A stretch of 64,000 nucleotides of DNA from contig JAGVXH010000004.1 of the NCBI GenBank assembly GCA_018303845.1, forward strand, positions 1-64,000, read 5' to 3'. The position numbers and the translations under genes were made by a program. Positions 25,522 to 34,503 of the stretch are shown here, piece by piece (position 1 is the stretch's first letter; every line of letters starts with the position of its first letter). Origin of the DNA: Candidatus Pacearchaeota archaeon. GTDB lineage: Archaea > Nanobdellota > Nanobdellia > Pacearchaeales > GW2011-AR1. A model generated the notes under the pieces. The model made no database searches. It saw nothing but the letters and a program-made list of their open reading frames with translations, and was not told the DNA's origin.

Positions 25522-26203
25522 TTTTCTTGGCTTTAATGTGATAAAATCCACCAAGAAAATTGGGAAACATTTTCGCGATCAGGAATTGCATCTTTTTGGA
25601 CAAAAACAATCCCAGGCTAGCTCCAATAAATAATTTTAACTTGGTTACAAATGAAATATCTTTTCTAATATCAGAAAATCTAGCGCTAATAATTTTAGGG
25701 GCAATAATATTATCAACAATCTCAAACCCATTCTCCTCCAGTATACATTTCAAATAAGAATAATTTATTCTTCTAACATGATGTTCCCCATCTGGCGTCA
25801 TATTGGGCTGTCCTAAATATAAAATCCCATTCTTTTTTAGACTCTTATTTATCTCGCTTAAAACAATAGAGGGGAAGTGGATATGCTCAAGAAATTCATT
25901 GCAAATAACAAAATCATAATTTCCATCCCGTGTGGGCCAACTATCCCTCATTAGGTCGCACTTTATAGTCTTGAATCCAAACTTGTTCCGAGCTAATTTT
26001 AAGCCAGAATCACTTACGTCAATAAGCGTGACATTTTTCAGTCCAAAATAGTCACTAAGCTGTCCGCTTCCACCTGCAACATCTAAAACCTCTTTTCCTT
26101 TTCCAAAGTTATAAAATTTTTTAACTAGCCCATATAAATTATCATAGTATGCCTTTCTTCCTTCAATAGAATTTTCCCAGTAATTTTCATAATCATATAC
26201 CAT
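25514..26203 (-). CDS. SAM-dependent methyltransferase
   Basis: I use the ATG at 26203; the longer frame begins with TTG inside an AT-rich promoter-like stretch. The 229-aa class I methyltransferase has motif I EVLDVAGGSGQLS (38-50), motif II TLIDVSD, and FVICNEFLEHIHFP. The C-terminal region is basic with a hydrophobic stretch, so it may touch the membrane. It converges with the phosphatase-superfamily gene, overlapping by 8 bp. It is a candidate O-methyltransferase for a glycan or the phosphoramidate; the substrate is not shown by sequence. Confidence 0.82.
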   Translation of the reverse strand: MVYDYENYWENSIEGRKAYYDNLYGLVKKFYNFGKGKEVLDVAGGSGQLSDYFGLKNVTLIDVSDSGLKLARNKFGFKTIKCDLMRDSWPTRDGNYDFVICNEFLEHIHFPSIVLSEINKSLKKNGILYLGQPNMTPDGEHHVRRINYSYLKCILEENGFEIVDNIIAPKIISARFSDIRKDISFVTKLKLFIGASLGLFLSKKMQFLIAKMFPNFLGGFYHIKAKKIN

Positions 26204-26243
26204 CAAGGAAAACAATTAATATTATTAATAAGTCTTCCCGTGC

Positions 26244-26474
26244 CTAGATATATCCCAATTTCTTTAACTTCTTCTTTATATCCTCTTCGGTCACTTCAGA
26301 AAATTCTTTATCGTCATAAGACAAAACTTGCCTAAGAATATAAGACACATATGCCGACACAGAAGGTAGCCCTGTTCCTTTTATTTTTTCTTTAATTAGT
26401 ACAATTAAGGGAAGAGGAAGTGAGATAGTTCCATATTTAACTTTATTATCAGCACTTCTTTTTTCCTTTTTCAT
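26244..26474 (-). CDS. Small RHH-like protein, copy 2
   Basis: The 76-aa protein has a basic N-terminus, a strand (YGTISLPLP), a helix-turn-helix region ending in AYVSYILRQVL, and a tail TEEDIKKKLKKLGYI. It is the relative of 14477-14674 and like it lies next to a NodB-like gene. A ribbon-helix-helix regulator of the surrounding genes is one option. The sulfatase-like RLxxLGY tail hints at a link to the phosphatase-superfamily neighbours. The function is unknown. Confidence 0.6.
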   Translation of the reverse strand: MKKEKRSADNKVKYGTISLPLPLIVLIKEKIKGTGLPSVSAYVSYILRQVLSYDDKEFSEVTEEDIKKKLKKLGYI

Positions 26475-26609
26475 GGTACTATAACCAGATATGGATATAA
26501 AAGATTTGTGGATTTAAAAAATATTTGCAATACAGTGGCATATGCCGCTTTTTTGTACACAATCTAAAAAAATAAGTTTTACCAATCATATTCTACTTAG
26601 AATGACATA

Positions 26610-27152
26610 CTATTTTTGAGTATTCACGAAATCAACAACAGGATAATAATCATGTGTAAAGTCATAATCTCTTTGTCCAATCATTTTCAAATTAAGTTTT
26701 TTTAGAATTTTCAAAGTATCATTATTGAAAGACCACCATCCGGGAACAAATTCTTTTGGAGTCACGCCGATTTCTTTTTTCATCCAATAATAAGAGTTTT
26801 TCAAAATTTTTTCTTGTTCTTGAAAGGACATATTCTCCATAACCAGACAGAGATGCGCATGTAGTTCCAGTCTTTGCCCATGACTGATCATCCAAAGATA
26901 TCTTTCCTTCATAATTTTTGACAAGTCAGAGGTAGACATTTTAATATTAAAAAAAGATTTATAATAATCTATATTTTCAGGGGTCATAACATACCATCTA
27001 GAAACTCTGCCGCGAGCTACTTCCTTTTTGATTTCATTCCATACGGAATCAATCATAATAGCTTCGGTGTGAACTGTAAGCGGTTTGAATCTTATTACAG
27101 TCCATTCGTAAAATTTTCTAAAAATAGAAAAAATATTTCTTTGAAGTTTCAT
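26610..27152 (-). CDS. Short NodB-like deacetylase-family protein
   Basis: I use the ATG at 27152; the longer frame starts with TTG six bases up. The 180-aa protein has ELHAHLCL (about 95-102), resembling the metal-binding His motif of polysaccharide deacetylases, and PKEFVPGWWSFNNDTLK, resembling their third motif. The first motif (usually TFDDG) is not clear. It may be a trimmed or non-catalytic member. Its paralogue at 13909-14427 is broken by a TGA. The 136 bp before the RHH-like gene show no further frame. Confidence 0.6.
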   Translation of the reverse strand: MKLQRNIFSIFRKFYEWTVIRFKPLTVHTEAIMIDSVWNEIKKEVARGRVSRWYVMTPENIDYYKSFFNIKMSTSDLSKIMKERYLWMISHGQRLELHAHLCLVMENMSFQEQEKILKNSYYWMKKEIGVTPKEFVPGWWSFNNDTLKILKKLNLKMIGQRDYDFTHDYYPVVDFVNTQK

Positions 27153-27210
27153 ATTCAAATAAGAAAAAAAGTATTTATAAGTATTTATAAATTTAAAATT
27201 GCAGGAAAAC

Positions 27211-27220
27211 CTTATAAAGT
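27211..27220 (+). promoter_or_regulatory. TATA box for the radical SAM gene at 27254
   Basis: CTTATAAAGT lies 34-43 nt before the ATG, leaving a short leader of about 10-15 nt. Confidence 0.4.
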
Positions 27221-27253
27221 TCCATCTTTCTTAAAAAGTCAATTTAAAATAAA

Positions 27254-28162
27254 ATGAACAAAAAAATAAATGCATTTAAGGAATTAAAACAATTCGAAAT
27301 TTGCACGGGGATTGGCTGTAAAAATATGTGCAAGTATTGTCCACAAGACACAATTATAGAAGCATATAAATGCAGGGAAAAAATGATGAGTTTGAATACA
27401 TTTAAAGTTTGTGTAGATCAAATACCAAAACACATAAGGATAGTATTTGGAGGGATGTCCGAACCATTCCTGAACAAAGATTGTATAAAGATGGTGGAAT
27501 ATGTGCACGAAAAAGGATACAAGATAGATATTTTTACAACTGGGGTAGGAATAAAAAAGAAAGATATAGAATTGTTTAAAAGAATACCATTTCATGCATT
27601 CGAATTACATCTACCAGACAACGACGGGAATACAACAATTGAACCAACAGAAGAATATTTAGATATTGTTAAGGGAATTAGAAAAAATGTTCCGAATATG
27701 GAATATAAGATGTTCGGGAAACCCCATTTTAAAATTCAAAAAGCATTAGGAGAGGAGATAGAAGATCTCTCAAGAATTCTTCATAATAGGGCCGGAAATA
27801 ATATTCACATGAAGAGCCAATATTGTGCAGGAATAATAGAATGCAGATACGCAGGAAAATTTCTTAATAACAATGTCCTTCTACCCAACGGAGACATAAC
27901 ACTTTGTGATATGGATTACGGTTTGAAATATGTTTTTGGGAATTTAATAGAAACTCCATATAAAGAATTATTAGATTCCGAAAAGTTTCAAAAATTTATA
28001 AAAATTTTGAATACAAATAACGGAGAAATTCTTTGCAGACATTGCGCTTATGTTAGAAGGATGAACACTCAATTAGATAGAATAAGGGCGAGATGGGATG
28101 ATAGTAGTACAAAAATGAAAATTTATAAAATTTACAAAAAAGCAAGAAAAATATTAAAATAA
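27254..28162 (+). CDS. Radical SAM protein with SPASM-like C-terminus
   Basis: The 302-aa protein has C22-x3-C26-x2-C29 in CKNMCKYCPQ for the SAM-cleaving cluster, the GGMSEPF motif on the next strand, and C-terminal cysteines (YCAGIIECRYAG, ITLCDMDYG, ILCRHCAYV) typical of an auxiliary cluster. It converges with a methyltransferase gene 7 bp away. It belongs to the same broad group as the radical SAM gene at 3450 and the broken one at 39668-40651; all three lie within or beside the glycan island. The substrate is unknown. Confidence 0.82.
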   Translation: MNKKINAFKELKQFEICTGIGCKNMCKYCPQDTIIEAYKCREKMMSLNTFKVCVDQIPKHIRIVFGGMSEPFLNKDCIKMVEYVHEKGYKIDIFTTGVGIKKKDIELFKRIPFHAFELHLPDNDGNTTIEPTEEYLDIVKGIRKNVPNMEYKMFGKPHFKIQKALGEEIEDLSRILHNRAGNNIHMKSQYCAGIIECRYAGKFLNNNVLLPNGDITLCDMDYGLKYVFGNLIETPYKELLDSEKFQKFIKILNTNNGEILCRHCAYVRRMNTQLDRIRARWDDSSTKMKIYKIYKKARKILK

Positions 28163-28168
28163 ATTTAA

Positions 28169-28801
28169 CTAATTCTTTTTTGCTTTAATTATTAAAACTT
28201 CTCCTAATGAGGGGGGGCATTTTGTCAAAAGTATTTTTGAATGAGTAACGATTCCATTAGAAGTGATATCCTCAATATCAAAGCCACTCACCGTGAGAAC
28301 TTCACAAATAGATTTCAGATTAAAATCATTTTGATGTTTTTCTGGATCTTGTTGATGTTCAGAATCCCACGCAATAGAACAGTATGCAGGGAGTTGACCA
28401 AACAGCATTTTAATTCGATTTACAAAAGAACAAACATTGGGAACGGTAACAATTAATATTCCTTTCCGTTTTAATACTCTGTGGAATTCTCTCGCAGTTC
28501 TATATGGATTATTCAGATGTTCCATTACCTCGCCAGCAATTACGATATCAACTTCTTCGTTGTTCAGGGGGATTCTATCTCGGTTTAAGTCGCATATCAA
28601 ATCAGGATTAGCCTCTTTTACAATATCTAATTTTAAAACTTTCTTCGCATTAATAGTATCCGATAAGGCAAGGTTATTTACCCCAATATCCAAGATTATC
28701 TTTAACTTCGCATTTCCTATAAACTTTCCTACAAGTTCAATCCTTTTTTCGCTTTGTTCGTTTAATACTTTTTTATTAGAATTTTTCACTTTGTTTGCCA
28801 T
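28169..28801 (-). CDS. SAM-dependent methyltransferase
   Basis: The 210-aa protein has a degenerate motif I (LDIGVNNLALSD, 37-48), LKLDIVKEANPDLICDL as the second acidic strand, and DIVIAGEVMEHLNNPYR, as in methyltransf_11/23 proteins. It follows the small methyltransferase gene 28803-29273 by 1 bp, and both probably belong to one operon with 29270-30271. Motif I lacks the usual GxGxG, so SAM binding is less certain than for its neighbours. Confidence 0.7.
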   Translation of the reverse strand: MANKVKNSNKKVLNEQSEKRIELVGKFIGNAKLKIILDIGVNNLALSDTINAKKVLKLDIVKEANPDLICDLNRDRIPLNNEEVDIVIAGEVMEHLNNPYRTAREFHRVLKRKGILIVTVPNVCSFVNRIKMLFGQLPAYCSIAWDSEHQQDPEKHQNDFNLKSICEVLTVSGFDIEDITSNGIVTHSKILLTKCPPSLGEVLIIKAKKN

Positions 28802-28802
28802 G

Positions 28803-29273
28803 CTATTTTTCTTGTAAAAATATTTTTTCTACAACCCAAATGATTTCTCTTTTTTGCCATCTGAAAAATCTTCCACGAGTAACCCTCTTTTCGATTAATT
28901 TAAAACCCCTACAGGTGCTATTGTCCTCACTGGTAATTATGGTAGGGCATAAGCTATCAATTGCATTTTCATGAAAATAACTCCGATGTCCAAAACAAGC
29001 ATAGGCTCCAATCGATTTATAGTGCGGAACTTTTACTTTTATTCTAGCTCCCAATTTTAATATTCTATGTATCTCGTGCCAAAATCTTTCAGGCTCCTTT
29101 AGATGTTCAAGGGTGTCGTCACAATTAATATAATCTATCGAATTGCTTTCCCATGGATAAGGAAAATTGTTCAAATCCACTACAATATCAACGTTTTTAG
29201 TTTTTATATAATCAGAATTAATAAATCCCTTAAGCGGCTTATCTCCACATCCCAAATTGAGTTTAGTTTTCAT
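28803..29273 (-). CDS. Small SAM-dependent methyltransferase
   Basis: The 156-aa protein has LNLGCGDKPLKGFINSD (motif I from residue 5), NSIDYINCDDTLEHL and a C-terminal FRWQKREIIWVVEK. It is a compact member of the methyltransf_11 type common in archaeal glycan loci. Two dead relatives lie in the window, at 11944-12426 and 39263-39671. Its start overlaps the upstream methyltransferase stop by 4 bp. Confidence 0.78.
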   Translation of the reverse strand: MKTKLNLGCGDKPLKGFINSDYIKTKNVDIVVDLNNFPYPWESNSIDYINCDDTLEHLKEPERFWHEIHRILKLGARIKVKVPHYKSIGAYACFGHRSYFHENAIDSLCPTIITSEDNSTCRGFKLIEKRVTRGRFFRWQKREIIWVVEKIFLQEK

Positions 29274-30271
29274 TGTGATTTAGATTTTTTTAGACAAATT
29301 AGTTGTGAAGATGGAAATTTTTTACGACGTATAGCAGAAGGAAGAGACGAGGCAGCAAAAGGGAGTAATAAAAATAAAGAGAAAGACTTCCTGATAAGAT
29401 TATTTTTTATTGAAGCTATCTTGCTAGCTAGAGATTGGGATTCTTTTGTTTTCTGAGAATACTTCCAGAAAGCTATGTCTTTAAGAGATTGGAGTAAAGT
29501 AGGATAATATAATGTATACTCTTCTATTGAAAAGCCATGCCTATCTCCTAATTTTTTTAAGGAAAGTCTATTCCATCTTCCAACATGGGTAGGAGGGTAT
29601 GCGATGGCATTTATTTGAGTTTCCATAAAAGCGATACTTTCTTCAGGCGTAGTAGCTATATAAATTCTACCATCATTATCTACAATTTCAGATAATTTTT
29701 TGAAAATGAGATTAGGGTTATCCATATGATGAAGGACTGAGAAAAAACAAATTACGGAAAATTTATCCTTCGTTTTAAATTTTTTAATATCTTTATTAAA
29801 ACAAGTTAATCCATGATTTTTAATTTCCTCTATGCTTTTATCAGAGAATTCAAAACAAGTCACATTATGTTTTCCTATGATATCTGCAACCTTTTTTGCA
29901 AAAACTCCATTTCCAGCTCCAACTTCAAGATATTTGATATTTTTATTTTGAAGTTTTTTTATATTGTTAAGTATAAGATTATATTCTTTTCTCCAAGTAG
30001 GATATTGGAGGTTGTCATATATTATAGAATAATATTTTTCAGTTCCAGATTTATGAGGTATAGAGTAAACAAAATAACATACATCGCATCGAATTACTTT
30101 GCATTTATTCCCGCCCCAAATAGATTCAATTTCCTTTTTTAGTATAGAGTATTTATTCTTTTTAACTTGAGAAATCGCGGCATCATGACTGTTGATTTCG
30201 AATAGTAGCTTCCCTTTCTTTGAACAACATGCGGGACAGATAGAAGGGATATTTTTGAGCATATATTTCAT
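29270..30271 (-). CDS. SAM-dependent methyltransferase with N-terminal Cys motif
   Basis: I use the ATG at 30271, about 25 nt below a TATA-like TTTTTAAAAT; 30289 is possible. The 333-aa protein has CPACC at 12-16 and C62-x2-C65, a zinc-site-like pair seen in sugar C-methyltransferases of the methyltransf_13 type. The core is YLEVGAGNGVF (114-124) with VICFFSVLHHMDNP. A basic C-terminal tail contains a hydrophobic stretch that could touch the membrane. A C-methyltransferase acting on a deoxysugar is a fair guess, no more. Confidence 0.75.
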   Translation of the reverse strand: MKYMLKNIPSICPACCSKKGKLLFEINSHDAAISQVKKNKYSILKKEIESIWGGNKCKVIRCDVCYFVYSIPHKSGTEKYYSIIYDNLQYPTWRKEYNLILNNIKKLQNKNIKYLEVGAGNGVFAKKVADIIGKHNVTCFEFSDKSIEEIKNHGLTCFNKDIKKFKTKDKFSVICFFSVLHHMDNPNLIFKKLSEIVDNDGRIYIATTPEESIAFMETQINAIAYPPTHVGRWNRLSLKKLGDRHGFSIEEYTLYYPTLLQSLKDIAFWKYSQKTKESQSLASKIASIKNNLIRKSFSLFLLLPFAASSLPSAIRRKKFPSSQLICLKKSKSQ

Positions 30272-30329
30272 AAAATTAAAACATAACAATATTTTAAAAA
30301 GTTTGTCATATATCCCGAATTCGCAAGGA

Positions 30330-30340
30330 TTTATAAATTA
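30330..30340 (+). promoter_or_regulatory. TATA box for the GT2 gene
   Basis: TTTATAAATTA lies 19-29 nt before the ATG at 30359, consistent with a leaderless transcript. Confidence 0.45.
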
Positions 30341-30358
30341 TTTATAGAATATAAACAT

Positions 30359-31195
30359 ATGAAAGATAAAATATCTGTAGTAACAGTAATCCATAATGAG
30401 GAAAATATAATAAAAAGATGTCTGGATAGCGTAAAGGATATAGCTGACGAAATACTAATTGTTCACGATGGCCCATGTAATGATAAGACAATAGAGATTT
30501 GTAAAAAATATACCAAAAATATTTTTGTTCGTACTCATAAGGGTCTTCCAGCAATGCATTTGGCATATCTATTTAGAAAAGTAAAAAATAATTGGATTTT
30601 AAAAATAGATGCAGATGAATTTTTGTCAAAACCATTGCAAAAGGATATATTGAATTTAATAAAAAACAAAAGGGCGGATGCATATGAGTTTAATTGGCCA
30701 TATTGGAATGGGGAAAAGTATGCAACAAGAGATTGGCCAAAAAAAATTGCGCTATATAGGAAATCCAAAATATCATATTTGGGATTTCCCCATTGGGATA
30801 CTCCAGAAATAAATGGGAATATTATAAAGAGCAATTATCAACTTGAGCATAGGCATTTTACATCGGGAGCAATACCAACATGGAAAGAGTTTAGGGAAAA
30901 GGCCATAGGGAGGTATTTAAGATTGCAGGCAGAATATACAATTAAAGATTTTAAGGAGTTAGATAGTTTTCAGTATTCCAAGAAAGATTTCCCCATACAA
31001 ATGAAAATAAGGAGAAATTTTCCACTTTTATCGGCATTCCCATTCGCAATAGGAGCAGGACTCAAAATATTATTATCAAAAAATGCATGGAAAGAGGGAC
31101 CCCCTGTCTTTGCAGAAGCATTTGGATGTGTAATATACTATTTCTATTTAGGGGTATATATACATAAATTAAAAACTAAATCCCAGAAAGATTAA
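30359..31195 (+). CDS. Family 2 glycosyltransferase
   Basis: The 278-aa GT-A enzyme opens with ISVVTVIHNEENIIKRCLDS and carries the metal-binding D84-A-D86 in LKIDADEF, with a conserved W-x-x-KIALYRK region near 125. The C-terminal part has an amphipathic or membrane-touching segment (AFPFAIGAGLKIL). It would add a sugar to a lipid-linked glycan in the cytoplasm. It converges with the GT4 gene at 31176, overlapping by 20 bp. Confidence 0.87.
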   Translation: MKDKISVVTVIHNEENIIKRCLDSVKDIADEILIVHDGPCNDKTIEICKKYTKNIFVRTHKGLPAMHLAYLFRKVKNNWILKIDADEFLSKPLQKDILNLIKNKRADAYEFNWPYWNGEKYATRDWPKKIALYRKSKISYLGFPHWDTPEINGNIIKSNYQLEHRHFTSGAIPTWKEFREKAIGRYLRLQAEYTIKDFKELDSFQYSKKDFPIQMKIRRNFPLLSAFPFAIGAGLKILLSKNAWKEGPPVFAEAFGCVIYYFYLGVYIHKLKTKSQKD

Positions 31196-32210
31196 TAGCA
31201 GAGAAATACTTTTTTTCATATAAATCAATTATTTTCCCCCATTCAAATTTTTGTTTGACGAATTTCCTTGCATTGCCCCCAATCCTTTTAATCTCGCCAG
31301 GATTGGAAATGAGGTAGTTTAATTTTTTTTCAAACTCCTCAATATTGTTAGGTTCAACCAGAATTCCGGTTTTGGAGTCTTCAATTTGTTCAGGAACCCC
31401 TCCAATCTTAGAAGCGATAACAGTTAGCCCATAAGACATTGCCTCTATTATAGAAGTGGGAAAATTGTCTAGGATAATTGAAGGAAAAATTAAGATACTG
31501 GAATTTTCATAATATTCCTTGGGATTTTGGAACCCCTTAAAGTCAATATTTTTAAATTTTGATATTAGTTCTTTTTTAAGGGGGCCTACCCCCAAAATGA
31601 TCACATTATAATTATTAATCCTATTAAGAATTGGAGCCACTACCTGAAGACCTTTACCTTCCGTAAGACTTCCAACGAATAGTATCTGTTTTTTGTAGTT
31701 TGTAATTTTTTTTGGTATGGTGATTCCGTTCGGGATAACAGCTACTTTAACATTAAGATATTTTTCAATATCTTTTGCAAGAATTTTTGTGGGAGACACA
31801 AAAATAATTCTTTTATCGGATAAAATTTTTCTATGCATGGCTCTTTTAGCCCCTCCAATGATATTTCTAAAAGAATTATTTTTCTTGGGAAAATATAGAA
31901 AGTCATGAAGCGTAAGAATAACAGGAATTTTCATATCCAAAGCTGCAGTGACAACTGATGGAGATAAAATTCTAGTACAATTATGCACATGGATAATATC
32001 TGGATGAAATTCTTCAATTTTTTTTGCAACTTTCCGATACCATTTCTGGCTATTCCATCTGGAAAATAGAGAAGCTAAGTCTTCTCCCCTCTCTGAACCA
32101 TATACACAAACTTTATGTCCCCTTTTCTCCAAAGAAGACTTTAAATTATAAATAAAAGTTTCAGTCCCGCCAACTTTTTTCAAATAATCGTTTATCATTA
32201 ATATTTTCAT
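31176..32210 (-). CDS. Family 4 glycosyltransferase
   Basis: The 344-aa GT-B enzyme has the N-terminal GGTETFIYNL loop (14-23), HVHNCTRI, and the C-terminal donor-site pattern FVGSLTEGKG plus FPSIILDNFPTSIIEAM, where the E-x7-E motif sits. These features mark the glycogen-synthase-like GT4 family. It is coupled by 4 bp to the next GT4 gene downstream. Confidence 0.9.
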   Translation of the reverse strand: MKILMINDYLKKVGGTETFIYNLKSSLEKRGHKVCVYGSERGEDLASLFSRWNSQKWYRKVAKKIEEFHPDIIHVHNCTRILSPSVVTAALDMKIPVILTLHDFLYFPKKNNSFRNIIGGAKRAMHRKILSDKRIIFVSPTKILAKDIEKYLNVKVAVIPNGITIPKKITNYKKQILFVGSLTEGKGLQVVAPILNRINNYNVIILGVGPLKKELISKFKNIDFKGFQNPKEYYENSSILIFPSIILDNFPTSIIEAMSYGLTVIASKIGGVPEQIEDSKTGILVEPNNIEEFEKKLNYLISNPGEIKRIGGNARKFVKQKFEWGKIIDLYEKKYFSAINLSGI

Positions 32211-33253
32211 TTTCTCTCTCTCTCAATATCTATAATCAATTTGTTAAATTTCTTTCTAAAAATCTTCAGTATTTTATTTTTTTGAAATTCTCTCGCGACG
32301 CTTCTAGATTTCTTAGATAAAAGTTTCTTCTTCTTAATATTAGAATTAAAATAACCAAGGACTCTATCAACAATTATTTTTTCATTCAATGGGGTAACCA
32401 ATTCTTCTCCGACTTTTCTAATAGCTTGTTCTGCTCCCGTGTAATTAGACACTATAGTAGGAATTCCAGAAAGCATAGTTTCCAATACATTAATTCCAAA
32501 TCCCTCCCCTCTTCCTAAATGTAAACTTAAAGAGCATTTTTTCAAATAGGGCTTTATGTCTTGAAAACCTTCAAAAAAAACACCATCAGAAAGCCATTCC
32601 TCTTTTATTATCCATTCTCCTAAAATAAATAGTTTAGCGTCTGGAAAAAGTTTTTTTATTTTTATAAAAGAATTAATCATTAAATCAATTCCTTTATAAT
32701 GCCAATCTGGCCCGTGTCCAATAAATAATATATTATGACTTGAAAGTCTTGGAATGTTTTTTTGGAGGGTCATATATCTTTTGTCAGAAACAAAGGCAGG
32801 AATAACGAGTATGTGATTTTTTTTATTAAATTTTCTAAAAAGCCAGGAAGAAAGTTCACTTATGCAAATTGCTCCATCTAGTTTTTTCAAGTTTCTTTTA
32901 ACAATTTGTTTTTGTATGAAGGGATATTTTTGCAATTCTGCCTTTTTGATGTTAAATTTTTTATCAGTATAAAGTTGAAATAATCTTGGGTCGGAAAAAA
33001 TATTAATAATAATTACATGTTTTTTCAGGCATCCAATTGCTTTCAATAAGCTGATATAGTTAAAAAATCCCTCAGTCAGGTAAATGTCATAATCTTTCGG
33101 AATTTTTACAATAGTCTTTAGTGATTCTTTATGGTCTTTTGTGGGATAAACAAAAAAATCGGCATTAATGCTTTTAGCATAACTTTCGTGAAGCCAATGG
33201 GGCGGATTATCACAAATAAACAAAATTTTTTTATCCCCTAGCTCATCTTTCAT
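32207..33253 (-). CDS. Family 4-like glycosyltransferase
   Basis: I place the start at the ATG at 33253. The longer frame from 33298 would translate an AT-rich TATA-like stretch (TTTTTTAAATG) as its first residues. The 348-aa product has IYLTEGFFNYISL in the acceptor half, and LFIGHGPDWHYKGIDL plus LHLGRGEGFGINVLETM in the donor half, the last holding the GT4 E-x7-E motif. The sugar and linkage are unknown. Confidence 0.82.
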   Translation of the reverse strand: MKDELGDKKILFICDNPPHWLHESYAKSINADFFVYPTKDHKESLKTIVKIPKDYDIYLTEGFFNYISLLKAIGCLKKHVIIINIFSDPRLFQLYTDKKFNIKKAELQKYPFIQKQIVKRNLKKLDGAICISELSSWLFRKFNKKNHILVIPAFVSDKRYMTLQKNIPRLSSHNILFIGHGPDWHYKGIDLMINSFIKIKKLFPDAKLFILGEWIIKEEWLSDGVFFEGFQDIKPYLKKCSLSLHLGRGEGFGINVLETMLSGIPTIVSNYTGAEQAIRKVGEELVTPLNEKIIVDRVLGYFNSNIKKKKLLSKKSRSVAREFQKNKILKIFRKKFNKLIIDIERERK

Positions 33254-33309
33254 TACAATAACTATTAAAAAGCATTTAAAAAATTTTGTGGTGCACAAGC
33301 AAAACCCTT

Positions 33310-34452
33310 TTACTTCCCAATCGCTTCATAATACAAACTCTCAAACCGTTTAGCCACATTAGAATACTCAAAATTCTTTACAAATTTCAAGCCATTCTTC
33401 CTAATCTTATTCTCGAGTCTCTTATCTGAAAAAAGCAGTTCAATCTTATCCCTAAGCTCATCAACGTCTGGAAACTTAGCAATCAGCCCGTTCTCCCCAT
33501 TCTTCACCAAAGTTGGAAGAGATCCCCTGTCGCTAACAATAACAGGAAGACCTGAAGCCATAGCTTCTATGACAACAATCCCAAATCCTTCCCACGCCGA
33601 AAACAAAACAAAAGCATCGGCAAATGAATATACCTCATTAAGTTGTTTGTCACTAACTTCGCCAAGAAGTTTAACTCTTTTAGAAATACCCAAATCATTC
33701 ACCCTATTTCTTATTCTCTCGCTAAGGTCTGCGTCTCTTCCAGCTATAATAAAATTAAAATCCAAATCTTTAATTGCCTCAACAACATGATGCGCCCCTC
33801 TGGTCTCATGAACTCTTCCGACGTAAAGCAAAGTCTTCTTATCCTCTAGCCCATATTTCTTCAAAAGTTTCTTTCTATCAATCTTCCTAATCTTAAATTT
33901 TTTAGAATCTATCCATGCAGGAATAATTCTAATTTTTTCATCCGGAACCCCAAGTTGAAGATATTCATTTCTTTCAAGTTCTGTTAACGCAGTACAAAAA
34001 ACTATATTATGTAAAGCGCTTTTAAAAAATCTATTATAAAGTTTTTTCACTCTACCATATTTCTTATCATGGAAGAACCCATTGGACGTATATATCACAG
34101 GTTTTTTATTTTTTAAAAATCTCAAGGAATAGTCTGTAGTAAACCTTCCATGCCCAAAGACATGAATAATATCAAAGTCTTCCCATATCTCTTTCAGCTT
34201 TTTCTTAAAGTCCCTAGAATATCCAAACCCCTTAACGAATCTATCATTCTTACAAGTTATAATATTGACACCATCCTTATTCTCAATTGCCTTCCATTCG
34301 TGTCCCTTCTCATACAAATCTGTTTGCAAAATTGTAACATCGTGCCCTTGTTTAGAAATAAAGTGAGATAACTCCCAAATAACTTTTTCAGCTCCTCCCG
34401 GGTATTGAATTCTAGCACTACATATATTCAAAATTTTCAACTTTTTATTCAT
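33310..34452 (-). CDS. Family 4 glycosyltransferase
   Basis: I use the ATG at 34452; the longer frame begins with TTG and TATA-box spacing fits 34452. The 380-aa GT-B protein has YPGGAEKVIWEL (acceptor glycine loop), IHVFGHGRF, LLYVGRVHETRGAH, and FSAWEGFGIVVIEAMASGLP with the E-x7-E donor motif. It is divergent from gmd across a small palindrome-like promoter. Confidence 0.9.
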   Translation of the reverse strand: MNKKLKILNICSARIQYPGGAEKVIWELSHFISKQGHDVTILQTDLYEKGHEWKAIENKDGVNIITCKNDRFVKGFGYSRDFKKKLKEIWEDFDIIHVFGHGRFTTDYSLRFLKNKKPVIYTSNGFFHDKKYGRVKKLYNRFFKSALHNIVFCTALTELERNEYLQLGVPDEKIRIIPAWIDSKKFKIRKIDRKKLLKKYGLEDKKTLLYVGRVHETRGAHHVVEAIKDLDFNFIIAGRDADLSERIRNRVNDLGISKRVKLLGEVSDKQLNEVYSFADAFVLFSAWEGFGIVVIEAMASGLPVIVSDRGSLPTLVKNGENGLIAKFPDVDELRDKIELLFSDKRLENKIRKNGLKFVKNFEYSNVAKRFESLYYEAIGK

Positions 34453-34469
34453 CCAAAGCAAGTAGTCAA

Positions 34470-34482
34470 ATACGTTTAAATA
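34470..34482. promoter_or_regulatory. Shared TATA box between GT4 and gmd
   Basis: GTTTAAATAAC can be read as a TATA box on both strands. It lies 22-34 nt before gmd on the plus strand and 18-30 nt before the GT4 start at 34452 on the minus strand. The two genes may share one AT box. Confidence 0.35.
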
Positions 34483-34503
34483 ACTTAGTTTCCCAAGATT
34501 TTA

